Positions 45,059 to 53,976 of a DNA stretch of 64,000 nucleotides are shown in pieces. Each line of letters opens with the position of its first letter. Position 1 is the first letter of the stretch. The position numbers were made by a program, and so were the translations under genes. The stretch is from positions 105,498-169,497 of IMG/VR virus record IMGVR_UViG_3300044675_001501. One strand, written 5' to 3'. Under the pieces are notes generated by a model that saw nothing but the letters and a program-made list of their open reading frames with translations, searched no databases and was not told where the DNA came from. The DNA comes from a virus.

Positions 45059-45505
45059 TTATTTAGGCTGTCTTCTTTTATAAGAGCCTACTGTTGACCC
45101 AGCCTTACGACCTCTTTTCTTTGGCTCTTCGTCATCGCCAGTTTCGCTCTTCTCATACTCACTCTTGCCACGATACCCATATGGCTTTAGTCTGCCAGTC
45201 TTAGGATCGATAGCATCATCGGAAGAGCTCTTAGGTCTTGGGTTTGCTTTTGCATGTTTCTGCATAGACTTTAGTAGATTGATGTCGAGTTCATCAATTC
45301 TTTCAGATTCATCTAATTCTTCTTCCTCTTTAACAGGAACACAGTTAGGAACCTTCTTTCCATTTTTCATCTTCATGCCAACTGCGGTATAACCTTTCCA
45401 GCATGCATCTTTTAGGTCACCACTCGCTTTAGCGACTTCGTCTAATTCAGTTTCTTCTGGAAGTTTAGTATATAACTCTTCCATAAATTGTTTGTAAGAT
45501 TTCAT
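45059..45505 (-). CDS. Internal-start product of the polyprotein gene (148 aa)
   Basis: Same frame as the 563-aa gene. ATG 45505 is preceded by AAGGAG at ideal distance and begins a second CTS-like peptide, MKSYKQFMEELYTKLPEE. Contains GYTAVGMKMKNGKKVPNCVP, a segment common in marine T4-type phages as a separate gene. It may be made independently. Confidence 0.4.
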   Translation of the reverse strand: MKSYKQFMEELYTKLPEETELDEVAKASGDLKDACWKGYTAVGMKMKNGKKVPNCVPVKEEEELDESERIDELDINLLKSMQKHAKANPRPKSSSDDAIDPKTGRLKPYGYRGKSEYEKSETGDDEEPKKRGRKAGSTVGSYKRRQPK

Positions 45506-46750
45506 TTCTACTCCTTCTTTCTTCATTCTGTCTGCTTGTAATTTTGCTGCGATTGCCATTTGGCGACGCTTCTCTTTACTCTTACCTGCAAACTGAGGAG
45601 CATCTGATTTTTGGAAGTCTTTAATAACATCACCCATGTCAGCCTTAGACATGTTCATCTTTTCATCTAGTTCAGATTCTTCTTTACGCATCTTTGAAAG
45701 AACCTCACCAGCCTTCTTTTGTTTTTGCGCTTGGTATTCTTTTTCTTTCTTGATTACATTTTTTACTATACCAACTGCACCGACAACAGCGCTTCCGATA
45801 CCTTCATCTATCTCAACTTCTTCATTCTGAGACTTAGGTAAGGTGGAAGTTACTTTAAACTTGTGTAGTTTACCATCGCCAAGTTCTTTGTGCGCTTGAA
45901 TGTGAACTTCCTTACCGTCGTTCTTCTTAACAACACCATGCATCTTGTCGCCAGTCTTGCTTGCGTAGAAGTCAACACCCTTACCACTAACTTTATGAAT
46001 ATCCATCTTAGCGTGATCTGGATGCATCACACCTTGCGAAGCATACTCACGACCATTGATAAACTTCTCATCTAAACCAGTTTCTTCTTTTAGATCACTA
46101 TGGTTAACAACAGTTTTTCCACCATTGTTTGCTCCATGAAGATGAACTTTGTCGCCCATTCGTTTAGCTGTCCAGTGACGACCAGTCTCATCTTTGAACT
46201 TATGTTCTTGATTGTCTTTTAATTTAGCAATTGCTTGATGGTGTTCTGGATGTAGAGGAACTGAAAATTCAGAACCATGGTGAACAGTTTTCATCGTTCC
46301 CCATGAATACTTTTTAGTTTCGACTTTACCCTCACCCTTATGCATTGCTTCTTTTATATTATGTGGCTTATCTTTATAGACTGTCCCTAGATGCTTAGCA
46401 CCTGCGCTTCGTAAAGAGTTACGACCACTAGAATTCATTGTATGATTTACATCATATCCACCAGATTTGTGCTTATAAATTTCGATTCCATCATCAGGAT
46501 CTCTATGCGTTTTAACCTTTCCACTAGCGTAATCAGTAGCAGATTTTAGATCTTTAAATGGAGCAGCTTCATAAACTGTCTCTTCCATAGTAACTGAATT
46601 ACACTTTGGGCAACCACAGCCACAACCTGTTTCGGTTTCTTCTTTTTTCATTTTACGAAGAAGTTTAAAGTCGTGGGAATCAACCTTCCCATTCTTATTT
46701 GCGTCAATCTTATGTTGATTGCCTTTAAGCATCTCTGAAAATCTTTTCAT
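45059..46750 (-). CDS. Capsid-internal polyprotein-like protein (563 aa)
   Basis: N-terminus MKRFSEMLKGNQ resembles a capsid-targeting sequence; an EF-hand-like loop DANKNGKVDSHDF and a CGCGCPKC cluster follow. Five or more E-rich LDE/IDE motifs (GLDEK, EIDEG, ELDEK, ELDEV, ELDES) fit the (L/I)xE cleavage rule of the T4 prohead protease gp21. It is likely packed in the head and cut into fragments. An internal ATG at 45505 with GGAG restarts as MKSYKQFMEEL. Confidence 0.65.
   Translation of the reverse strand: MKRFSEMLKGNQHKIDANKNGKVDSHDFKLLRKMKKEETETGCGCGCPKCNSVTMEETVYEAAPFKDLKSATDYASGKVKTHRDPDDGIEIYKHKSGGYDVNHTMNSSGRNSLRSAGAKHLGTVYKDKPHNIKEAMHKGEGKVETKKYSWGTMKTVHHGSEFSVPLHPEHHQAIAKLKDNQEHKFKDETGRHWTAKRMGDKVHLHGANNGGKTVVNHSDLKEETGLDEKFINGREYASQGVMHPDHAKMDIHKVSGKGVDFYASKTGDKMHGVVKKNDGKEVHIQAHKELGDGKLHKFKVTSTLPKSQNEEVEIDEGIGSAVVGAVGIVKNVIKKEKEYQAQKQKKAGEVLSKMRKEESELDEKMNMSKADMGDVIKDFQKSDAPQFAGKSKEKRRQMAIAAKLQADRMKKEGVEMKSYKQFMEELYTKLPEETELDEVAKASGDLKDACWKGYTAVGMKMKNGKKVPNCVPVKEEEELDESERIDELDINLLKSMQKHAKANPRPKSSSDDAIDPKTGRLKPYGYRGKSEYEKSETGDDEEPKKRGRKAGSTVGSYKRRQPK
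45060..45066 (-). promoter_or_regulatory. Late-promoter-like CTAAATA
   Basis: At the stop codon of the polyprotein-like gene, 31 bases before the Ig-like start with AAGGAG in between; plausible late promoter variant. Confidence 0.35.
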
Positions 46751-46751
46751 T

Positions 46752-47201
46752 TTATTCCCCTGATCCCTTTAAATGTGCTCTAATCATCCAAGCATGTTTC
46801 TTATGAGTATCTATTCTTCCAGCAACAAAGTCAGCAATACCATGCTCTTTTTGCGCTTCTGCTATCTCGAACAACTTATTTAGACTATCAATTACTTTGT
46901 CGTTTGCTTCTGCTAAGTTTGAGAGCATCTCTCTACAGCTCGCAGGTTTCGTTGAGTCTTCATCAATAAGTTTGTAATTATACAGTTCCATTAAACTTAC
47001 TGGAGCATATGCGCCAATAATTCTAACTCTTTCTGCAATCTCATCAACTGAGCCATGAACATCTGCATAGATATCACCGAAGAAGTCATGTAACATAGCG
47101 AAACGATCGCTCTCTACATTCCAATGATAGGAATGCGCTTTAAAATACATAACGAACTTGTTCGCTAGTACAATTCTTAATGCCATTAATAATTCATTCA
47201 T
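46752..47201 (-). CDS. Dps/ferritin-like protein
   Basis: 149 residues. KAHSYHWNVESDRFAMLHDF, then DIYADVHGSVDEIAERVRII matches the Dps ferroxidase region (H..HWN, D..AER). Dps proteins form 12-mers that bind iron and DNA and protect from oxidants. Its place among virion genes is unusual. ATG 47201; a longer start is less likely. Confidence 0.75.
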   Translation of the reverse strand: MNELLMALRIVLANKFVMYFKAHSYHWNVESDRFAMLHDFFGDIYADVHGSVDEIAERVRIIGAYAPVSLMELYNYKLIDEDSTKPASCREMLSNLAEANDKVIDSLNKLFEIAEAQKEHGIADFVAGRIDTHKKHAWMIRAHLKGSGE

Positions 47202-47202
47202 A

Positions 47203-47691
47203 TTAACTTCCCACTGCGTTAGGGTTATCGTATGCACCAAACTGCGCTTCTTCTAGTTTAGATGCCCATCCTTCTTTTCTTAATCTTATAATACAATGTC
47301 CTGGTCCATCAAAGATTACTCTAATATCTTTATTGGCATAAACACGGTCTGAGAAATCAGCACCACCAAAGTCATGGTACCCTGCTCCAACAAAATAGTA
47401 ATGATTATGTAATGTTGGTACAGCTGGATCTATAATTCTTGTAAGGTCTAATTGTTTATTATTCTTCAATCCCCACCAGATTCCAGTAATCATAACTCTA
47501 GAACCAGTATAGTCGAAGAAACCACCACCAGTTTCATTCGGTACAGATGTTGGGGCTACATACGCCTGAGATGCAGATTTAGTGCAGTCATTCTGAACAC
47601 TAATATCAATAGATCCACCGTCAGAAGTTGTTGTATAACACTTAAAGATTATTTCATAATCAGTGTTTTTTAAGATGTGTTTTAGCGCCAT
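47203..47691 (-). CDS. Virion structural protein, marine T4-type (162 aa)
   Basis: Beta-rich protein starting MALKHILKNTDYEIIFKCYT; ITGIWWGLKNNKQLDLTRII and HNHYYFVGAGYHD recall structural proteins of cyanophages. Probably baseplate or neck decoration. One base before the Dps-like gene. Confidence 0.6.
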   Translation of the reverse strand: MALKHILKNTDYEIIFKCYTTTSDGGSIDISVQNDCTKSASQAYVAPTSVPNETGGGFFDYTGSRVMITGIWWGLKNNKQLDLTRIIDPAVPTLHNHYYFVGAGYHDFGGADFSDRVYANKDIRVIFDGPGHCIIRLRKEGWASKLEEAQFGAYDNPNAVGS

Positions 47692-47693
47692 GA

Positions 47694-48221
47694 TTAGCAG
47701 TCCCAAGCTCTACGAGACCAGTAATTAGCACTAGTCTTGTCGTTTAAATTTCCTTGACCAGAAGATCTAGCGCAATAACTTCTTTTTCTTGCTGGTATAT
47801 TTTTCTTTATTGAAAGATTTTTGTCGCCGAAGTTTACCTTCTGCGCCTTACCGTCACCATCTGGATCAACATATACTTTTGACTTCTTAACATCACCCTT
47901 CATTGGTTTGTTAAGAGGAACAGTCTTTCCCTGATATGTTGCTTCATCAAGATCTAGTTCCTCATGCATCATACCAACATGTTCAGAACCATGAACCTTG
48001 TAACCCTTCTTTCTAAAGTGGGCTTCACCACGCTTCTTGGCTTCTTCTTCACTATCATTGTGATGAGTAACACGAACAAATTTCTCTTTAGTCTCATCAC
48101 GCTTAGAAACCATTGGATGGTCTGGCTCAGAAACTGTTACAGAAATGCGATGAACTTTTGGGGCTGGTGCAACTGGAGCCTGTTCCTCAACAGTTGACAC
48201 CCAATCTGTAAATGAAATCAT
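47694..48221 (-). CDS. Head-linked protein with CTS-like N-terminus (175 aa)
   Basis: MISFTDWVSTVEEQ is CTS-like; EELDLDEA (about 112-119) is a prohead-protease-type site separating a His-rich N-part from a basic C-part (VNFGDKNLSIKKNIPARKRS ... ANYWSRRAWDC) that is a conserved phage domain. Likely processed during head maturation. Confidence 0.6.
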   Translation of the reverse strand: MISFTDWVSTVEEQAPVAPAPKVHRISVTVSEPDHPMVSKRDETKEKFVRVTHHNDSEEEAKKRGEAHFRKKGYKVHGSEHVGMMHEELDLDEATYQGKTVPLNKPMKGDVKKSKVYVDPDGDGKAQKVNFGDKNLSIKKNIPARKRSYCARSSGQGNLNDKTSANYWSRRAWDC

Positions 48222-50656
48222 TTTCTAATCCTATCTCTTTCTAGTCTGCGAACTCTAGGAGCCATACGCATAGCAATTCTATTCAAGACTGGCTTCATTC
48301 TTTGGATTCTTTGCTCTAGTCTTTCTTTCTCAGCAACCGAAAGTTTATTTAGTGGCTTCTTAGCAAGTCTTTGCTTAATGGTTTTAATAGCCATTCTTCT
48401 TGCTCTGTTATTGATAGTCTTAGTGTCAGAAGTTTTTCTTAGGGCAATTTGTAATCTGCGCTCACGTTTTGCTTCTGTTCTTTTGAATCTAGCTTTTGCT
48501 TTAATTCTCTCGATACGAGATAAGACTTCCATAAGATTGGATTCTTTAACTGGGTCTAGATTATTTTCGTCATCGATCTCGATCTCTTCACCAGTGTCAG
48601 CATCAACAACTGCTAGTTCTTCATCGTCATAACCATGCTCTAAGATATCCTCATCAGTCATGCTGTTAACAATAGCATCAATTTCCTCATCAGTCATTTC
48701 CTCGAAATCCTCAGATCCTTCTGGAAACTGCGCATCAGCATGCAGTGGTAGAGCTTCTTTATTAATCTCTTCTTCGTCAATAACTCTTTGCGCCCACATC
48801 TCTTCGTTCTCAAGAACTGGAATATCTAAGTCTTCATTTGTTTTAGTTACTACTTTAGCAGTTCCTACCATCTGATCTTTTGGTTCAATTGGTTTATAAT
48901 TTTTCTCTTGCTCTTTACGCTTCATCATAGCGTTATATGCAACACTGCCTTTACGTGGCTTCTTAGCGCCATAAGAAAAAGGACCTGCTTCTTGAATCTC
49001 AGTTTCTTCTTTATTCAATTCCTCGCCAACTTTGATTCTATGCGCACGAACCTTTTTACCAGAAGGAGACAACTTATAATCAGAAGTATCCATTTCGCCC
49101 TCACCTAATTGGTAATTGCGCTTCATCTTTCTTAGATGATCCTTCTTGTGAAACTCTCTGAATTTTAGAATATTTTGCATAGCTTCTTCTTCTTGTAGTT
49201 TAGACTGTAAAAGTTTTTCATCGTAATCAATACCAACGTCATCGGCTAAGTCGAGCATTCTCTTGACGATAGCAACTGAGTCGGGATTAAGTGTTCTGCT
49301 CTTTAGTTTTCTTAAACCAGCGTCAACTAATAAGTCAGGATCAGACATTGATTCTGGATTCTCAACACCAAGCATAGCTGCGATAACTCTAGCAACTTTA
49401 ATCTTATCGGTTGGTTTAATTGTTTTACTTGTTAGTGGCTGATCTTCTTCGCTTAGTATTGCGCCTCTAACACCTTTAGAGAAATCGTATTCGTCTTGCA
49501 TCTCGCCCTTACCAAGTTCTTTAAAGTTGCTTAGCATATCTTGCAGTTCATGTAAATGCATATGCCAGTAATCTTGATGATGAACAAATTCGTTCAGTCC
49601 TTCAAGAAGCATTCTTGCTCTTTCGTGAGCAAGAATCCACATTTCTAGTTCTTCTGGATTTGGCTTCTTATCGGTGTCAATATGAACATCGTTAAGACCC
49701 ATATAAGTGTCTGTTGCTTTTATTGCTTCAAGAACTTCTTGCGGATGAGTGTTACCAGATCTTTGAATTGTCATCTCAAACGCTTTTGAGACATAGTCGT
49801 GGTGATGGAAGTTCTTTGTTGTATAACCGCCAAAGGTAATTTCAGTTGGAGTATAACCAACCTGAACATCTTCAACGAACTGAACTTCATGAATCCACTT
49901 TGAATGTAATGAACCATCTTCAGCTTTCACTAGAAGATGGTTAGAACCTCTTTTAACAATAGAGAATGTTTCTTCGTTACATGTAACCGTGTCGCCTACA
50001 TTAAAGATCTCTCCTCTAAAATACTTTTCTCTAAGTTCATCAACAACAATGTTTAGGGATTCTTTAACTGGCTGTAGACCTGACGCTTTTCTAAGTTCGT
50101 TCATTAAACGACGAGCATCTAGATCAGTAATCGTATGCGGTAGTCCTGTTTTGAATAGCTTGAAGTCGCCTTTCTTAGCAGCTTCGCGCATCTTAGTTCC
50201 TGACATTCCTGAAGCATCATCAGCATCTGGATCACGTTCGCCAGCGGAGACAACTTCAATGGAATCGAAGTTAAAATCTTTGCCGTTATATGTGGTTAGA
50301 AGTTTCTTGTATTCAGCAATACGATCGCTACCAGCGACCATTACAATATGCTTATACTTTTTGTTTAGAGCAGCAGCAACTTCCATGAAAGTTCTTTGCT
50401 GGTCTGTAGCAGGAGCGAAGTTCATACCTGGAAACATGCGCTTCAGGTAATATATTTTTCTTTCTACTGCTAGGGGATTCTTTTTGGCGTCTTGAGTTTT
50501 AGACGCATAGATGACATGGTCAGCTGTTGTTCCAGCTATCTTTTTGACTGTCTTTACTAGAAGTTCGTGACCTATCGTTGGTGGCTGGAAGCGACCAAAG
50601 GCAAACACTATCTTTTTAGGAGGTAGCCCCTCCATTAACTGTTTAAACTTTTTCAT
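48218..50656 (-). CDS. Large nucleotidyltransferase, predicted head-internal (812 aa)
   Basis: Residues about 15-190 form a cytidylyltransferase-like domain: FGRFQPPTIGHELLV (HxGH-type site), MVAGSDRIAEY and SGTKMREAA (ISSTxxR-like). The N-terminus MKKFKQLMEG is CTS-like. The long acidic/basic remainder has sites such as ETEIQEA for the prohead protease. NMN/nicotinamide, glycerol-phosphate or other nucleotidyl transfer cannot be decided. Confidence 0.7.
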   Translation of the reverse strand: MKKFKQLMEGLPPKKIVFAFGRFQPPTIGHELLVKTVKKIAGTTADHVIYASKTQDAKKNPLAVERKIYYLKRMFPGMNFAPATDQQRTFMEVAAALNKKYKHIVMVAGSDRIAEYKKLLTTYNGKDFNFDSIEVVSAGERDPDADDASGMSGTKMREAAKKGDFKLFKTGLPHTITDLDARRLMNELRKASGLQPVKESLNIVVDELREKYFRGEIFNVGDTVTCNEETFSIVKRGSNHLLVKAEDGSLHSKWIHEVQFVEDVQVGYTPTEITFGGYTTKNFHHHDYVSKAFEMTIQRSGNTHPQEVLEAIKATDTYMGLNDVHIDTDKKPNPEELEMWILAHERARMLLEGLNEFVHHQDYWHMHLHELQDMLSNFKELGKGEMQDEYDFSKGVRGAILSEEDQPLTSKTIKPTDKIKVARVIAAMLGVENPESMSDPDLLVDAGLRKLKSRTLNPDSVAIVKRMLDLADDVGIDYDEKLLQSKLQEEEAMQNILKFREFHKKDHLRKMKRNYQLGEGEMDTSDYKLSPSGKKVRAHRIKVGEELNKEETEIQEAGPFSYGAKKPRKGSVAYNAMMKRKEQEKNYKPIEPKDQMVGTAKVVTKTNEDLDIPVLENEEMWAQRVIDEEEINKEALPLHADAQFPEGSEDFEEMTDEEIDAIVNSMTDEDILEHGYDDEELAVVDADTGEEIEIDDENNLDPVKESNLMEVLSRIERIKAKARFKRTEAKRERRLQIALRKTSDTKTINNRARRMAIKTIKQRLAKKPLNKLSVAEKERLEQRIQRMKPVLNRIAMRMAPRVRRLERDRIRK

Positions 50657-50688
50657 CTTTACCCATCTACAAAACTTACATTTACATC

Positions 50689-50696
50689 TATTTATA
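50689..50696 (-). promoter_or_regulatory. T4-type late promoter TATAAATA
   Basis: Perfect TATAAATA within CATATAAATAGATG, 33 bases before the nucleotidyltransferase start. Confidence 0.65.
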
Positions 50697-50702
50697 TGTT
50701 TT

Positions 50703-51932
50703 TTATCTTTGCCAACCCTTTATAACGTCGGCTGAGAAGTTCGCCTTGGAGAACTCCATACGATTAACTATCTTTACAGCACCACCTGTTAGATGGTCGA
50801 TAGCAACGAATCCCTCAACTCCAGTTACCTTAAACCCATTAGAGGTCTTAATGAAGGTAGAGATATGACCAGCTTGGTTCATCTTAGAAACAATCTGGTT
50901 CTTAATATCCGTAAGCATATTTGCTATGTCGAATATCTTCACGATTTCTCTCTTATCGTGGTTGGCGAAAAAAGCCATAATCTTCTTACGCTTGTCTTCC
51001 TGAGCAGACTTACCCTTCTCGGTTTTCTTAGAGTCTATCTCTTTTTGGTATTTATCGTGAATATAGTTGAATAATCCAGTAACATGGGCATTGGTGTCAG
51101 AGATTAACTGCCCAGCCCTGATCTTTGTATTGTTGTATGTCTTAACCAGAGTTAGAAGATCATCGTCATTGGATATAGCATTTAATGTGATGGAATCCAT
51201 TGACTTGAACAGCGCACCAACATTGGAAAGTTGAGATGTTACATGATCAGTTTCTGCCTTTGTAAAGGTGGCAGTTCCAGAATAATCTTTGTAGTTTGCG
51301 TCATCCATCCAGACAGTTGGTGGGTGGCTAAACTTAGAAACGATTGGTTGCCCAAATGAAGCAGTCATCGTATCAAAAGATTTTCCAGTGTAGGTTGTAT
51401 GCCAGACGACTCCAATTTTAGCACTGCGTATTTTACGACCAAGATCGCTATCATAAGGAACAGCATAGACAATAGTATTAGGATGAAAGGTTATATACTT
51501 TTCGCCATCAATAGTTTCGACTTTCGTGTCATCAGTGAACATTAAGTCGCCTTGATAGACTCCCGATTTGATTCCAAACTTCTTAAATTCCTGGAGAGCA
51601 ATCTTTAGCTTAGTTGCTAGTTCGCCAGTTGTATCAGCATCTATTTCAGCTGGCGTCTTATAAACCTTTGGGTCTTTATTAAAGACACCCTTCTTTGCTA
51701 CAAAAAATTTACCATCACGTGGATCAACGCCAGCAAACACAGCTGGTGCGCCATCCCACTTAACAGTCGTAGTAATCTTACTTGTAGAATGACCAGCGAG
51801 CATATCACGCAGGTCTCTTAAGAAATTAATCGCTTTACGTGTCCCAGCTACACCTTCATTGAAGACCAAATCTTCAAGGTGTTCCATATGGACATTCTTT
51901 TCTTCTTTAATAAAGTCTTTTAATTTTTTCAT
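50703..51932 (-). CDS. KxDG nucleotidyltransferase/ligase-like protein (409 aa)
   Basis: N-terminus MKKLKDFIKEE is CTS-like with an IKE cut site. TTTVKWDGAPAVF (Lys about 59) resembles motif I KxDG of ligases and capping enzymes; SGVYQGDLMF resembles motif III and GGAVKIVNRMEF motif V. I recall such proteins as DUF6267 in marine phages. An RNA or DNA ligase role is inferred. Neighbour of a HAD phosphatase (ATGA coupling). Confidence 0.6.
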   Translation of the reverse strand: MKKLKDFIKEEKNVHMEHLEDLVFNEGVAGTRKAINFLRDLRDMLAGHSTSKITTTVKWDGAPAVFAGVDPRDGKFFVAKKGVFNKDPKVYKTPAEIDADTTGELATKLKIALQEFKKFGIKSGVYQGDLMFTDDTKVETIDGEKYITFHPNTIVYAVPYDSDLGRKIRSAKIGVVWHTTYTGKSFDTMTASFGQPIVSKFSHPPTVWMDDANYKDYSGTATFTKAETDHVTSQLSNVGALFKSMDSITLNAISNDDDLLTLVKTYNNTKIRAGQLISDTNAHVTGLFNYIHDKYQKEIDSKKTEKGKSAQEDKRKKIMAFFANHDKREIVKIFDIANMLTDIKNQIVSKMNQAGHISTFIKTSNGFKVTGVEGFVAIDHLTGGAVKIVNRMEFSKANFSADVIKGWQR

Positions 51933-52546
51933 CTTATTGTCTTAATTTTCCCATCAGGATAAGCGAAGTATGCTTCAAACTTAACATCAGGGAATTCAGT
52001 TTTTAACTTTAGAAATTCTTTTAGGTTGCTCATTGCGTCATCAAACAATCTAACCTTAGAGAAGGTTCCAACTCTTAGATAGTTTCTAATGATAATTGCT
52101 TTCTTGAACGCAGGTATAAACTCACCACTGATATTTCCTGCACGTTCAACTCTAACCTTGTCGATATCAAATCCATGTTTGCGGAAAGTTGCTAAGAACT
52201 TTTCTTTATCGTCAAAGTTTGCTCTAGCAGTAACGATAACAACTTTACTTAGAGGATTCTTCTGAGCATTTTTTAGAATTATCTTCGCCTTCTCTAACAT
52301 TCGGGCAATAGGTTTAGACTCAGTATAGAATTTATGAGCATCTCTAAATTCAGAAAAGTCGAAAGTTTCGCCAGCTTCCAACTTGTAAGTATTGAATTCA
52401 TTGTTTGTTAACTTTTTAATAACATTTCCATTTTTGACAACAGCGATTTGTGCAGTTGTATGGAACAGGGTATCATCGATATCAAATATCGTCAGGCTAC
52501 CCCTATTGTCTGTCTCTTCAGCTAGATATTCTTTAAACCTTATCAT
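51929..52546 (-). CDS. HAD-family phosphatase (205 aa)
   Basis: After the CTS-like start MIRFKEYLAEE comes FDIDDTLFH (HAD motif I, about 21-29), VVIVTAR (motif II) and RLFDDAMSN (motif IV). Such domains include the 3'-phosphatase of polynucleotide kinase-phosphatase. ATG 52546 lies 6 bases after the -10 box, so the mRNA is predicted leaderless. Confidence 0.75.
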   Translation of the reverse strand: MIRFKEYLAEETDNRGSLTIFDIDDTLFHTTAQIAVVKNGNVIKKLTNNEFNTYKLEAGETFDFSEFRDAHKFYTESKPIARMLEKAKIILKNAQKNPLSKVVIVTARANFDDKEKFLATFRKHGFDIDKVRVERAGNISGEFIPAFKKAIIIRNYLRVGTFSKVRLFDDAMSNLKEFLKLKTEFPDVKFEAYFAYPDGKIKTIR

Positions 52547-52552
52547 ACCTTT

Positions 52553-52581
52553 ATTATACCTTATTCTTGTATTAATGTCAA
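52553..52581 (-). promoter_or_regulatory. Early-type promoter (PeSL cassette)
   Basis: TTGACA (52576-52581), 17-base spacer TTAAT-, TATAAT (52553-52558). Confidence 0.8.
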
Positions 52582-52583
52582 GG

Positions 52584-52608
52584 ATACCCCTACCGCCAGT
52601 AGGGTTAT
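52584..52608 (-). terminator. PeSL-type stem-loop
   Basis: ATAACCCTA/TAGGGGTAT with one mismatch, overlapping the stop codon of the upstream gene and 2 bases from the -35 box. Confidence 0.6.
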
Positions 52609-53915
52609 TGTAGGATCGTGTAAAGGCAAGCGCCAGTGGTCAACTTCTTTGAACTGAAGTAACAGTAAGTCATGACCTCTTGGAACTGTTTTGCGTTCTT
52701 TGGCAAACCAACGATAGCATAAAGGTAAGATATGATATTAGCGAATCGATCTTTAGTCAAACTGTCTGCTTTCTTAAAAAGCAGTTCAGCATCTTTATAT
52801 GTTCCGATTGTGTTAGATAGTCTTGGCTGTTTAGCGAACAATGTTTTGAGTTCAGCCATAGCAAGTTTCTGGTCGTTAGCTGTTACGCCTATTCCGCTTC
52901 TTAGATCATAACCAAACTTCTCTTTAATCCAAGGTCCAAAAGTTTTAGCATCAACAGCACCTAGCTGATAACCAGCACCAATAAACCTTCCTTCTAGAGA
53001 CACGTTTAGTGTTGTAGCAGACGCTTTAAATCCGCAACGAACAGCGAATCCAGATTTAGTTTGAACAATGAAGTTAGCGAATGTGTCTGAGAGATCAACT
53101 TTCTCGAAGTTAAAATCGTATTCTAACTTCTGATTCATTTGCGATGATGCATCAATCACACTAAATGTTGACTCGGGTGAAGTGACTTGTTTTAGAGAGA
53201 CAGGATAGACCTCTCCTTTTTTATAAGCATTAGCGATACTGTTGTTTAATTCGTCTAAAGAGTTAGCCCCAGTAATTTTAGTCATATTAAAAGTCTTTTT
53301 GATTAACCAGACATCAGCAGGATTCCAGTTATCGTTAGACTTCTTTGAGTACAGTCTACCTAGTTTATAGACTTCTTCAGTTTTATCTTTACCTTGACGT
53401 TCGTAGTGGAAGCCTTTAGATTTTATCTGCTTCTTCAACGCTTTTGTCTGTTTAAGAGCACTCTCATAATAGACAGTGTCGTAATACTTTTCTTTATCTT
53501 TACCGAGCTTATCTCTAATTTGATCTTCAGTTAGTGTTTTACCATTTTCAATAGCAGCTTCAAACATGTACATACTGATGAGTTCTTTAATCTCAGTTAG
53601 TAGACCAGTATTACTTTTTGAGTTTTCGCTGTAGTGATTGAAGATATTGTCTAGTGCGCTGGCAGATCCACTGAATAGAACAACCTTATTTTTGTTGTCC
53701 TTCATGTAGATGATATCATTACCAGCAGTAATTGCTATGCTCTTAGCAACCTTTATAGTCTTAAGATTGTTTCTTACAATGGAGAATATTGATTGCCCTG
53801 GAACATAGCCAGCTTTAGTTAATACGGATTTTGCTGTGGCTGACATCTTGCTACCTTCTTTTAAGATAACCTTATGTCCTTCTCCATATTTTGCTGAACC
53901 AACTATCGAAGCCAT
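52605..53915 (-). CDS. Conserved phage protein of unknown function (436 aa)
   Basis: ATG 53915 follows GGAGG. Large soluble protein (MASIVGSAKYGEGHKVIL at the start; C-terminus FQEVMTYCYFSSKK). N-terminal part mixed, C-terminal part with a beta domain (ASSQMNQKLEYDFNFEKVDL). Sits between virion genes, so likely virion-associated, but no motif is recognised. Confidence 0.6.
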   Translation of the reverse strand: MASIVGSAKYGEGHKVILKEGSKMSATAKSVLTKAGYVPGQSIFSIVRNNLKTIKVAKSIAITAGNDIIYMKDNKNKVVLFSGSASALDNIFNHYSENSKSNTGLLTEIKELISMYMFEAAIENGKTLTEDQIRDKLGKDKEKYYDTVYYESALKQTKALKKQIKSKGFHYERQGKDKTEEVYKLGRLYSKKSNDNWNPADVWLIKKTFNMTKITGANSLDELNNSIANAYKKGEVYPVSLKQVTSPESTFSVIDASSQMNQKLEYDFNFEKVDLSDTFANFIVQTKSGFAVRCGFKASATTLNVSLEGRFIGAGYQLGAVDAKTFGPWIKEKFGYDLRSGIGVTANDQKLAMAELKTLFAKQPRLSNTIGTYKDAELLFKKADSLTKDRFANIISYLYAIVGLPKNAKQFQEVMTYCYFSSKKLTTGACLYTILQ

Positions 53916-53940
53916 CAAACCTCCAAACAAATTAATGCTT

Positions 53941-53962
53941 CTTCGCCAGACAACTGGCGAAG
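53941..53962 (-). other. 9-bp stem-loop between genes
   Basis: CTTCGCCAG/CTGGCGAAG with a 4-base loop, no T-run after it; perhaps an mRNA-stabilising hairpin. Confidence 0.45.
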
Positions 53963-53976
53963 TCGCCAGTTAACAA

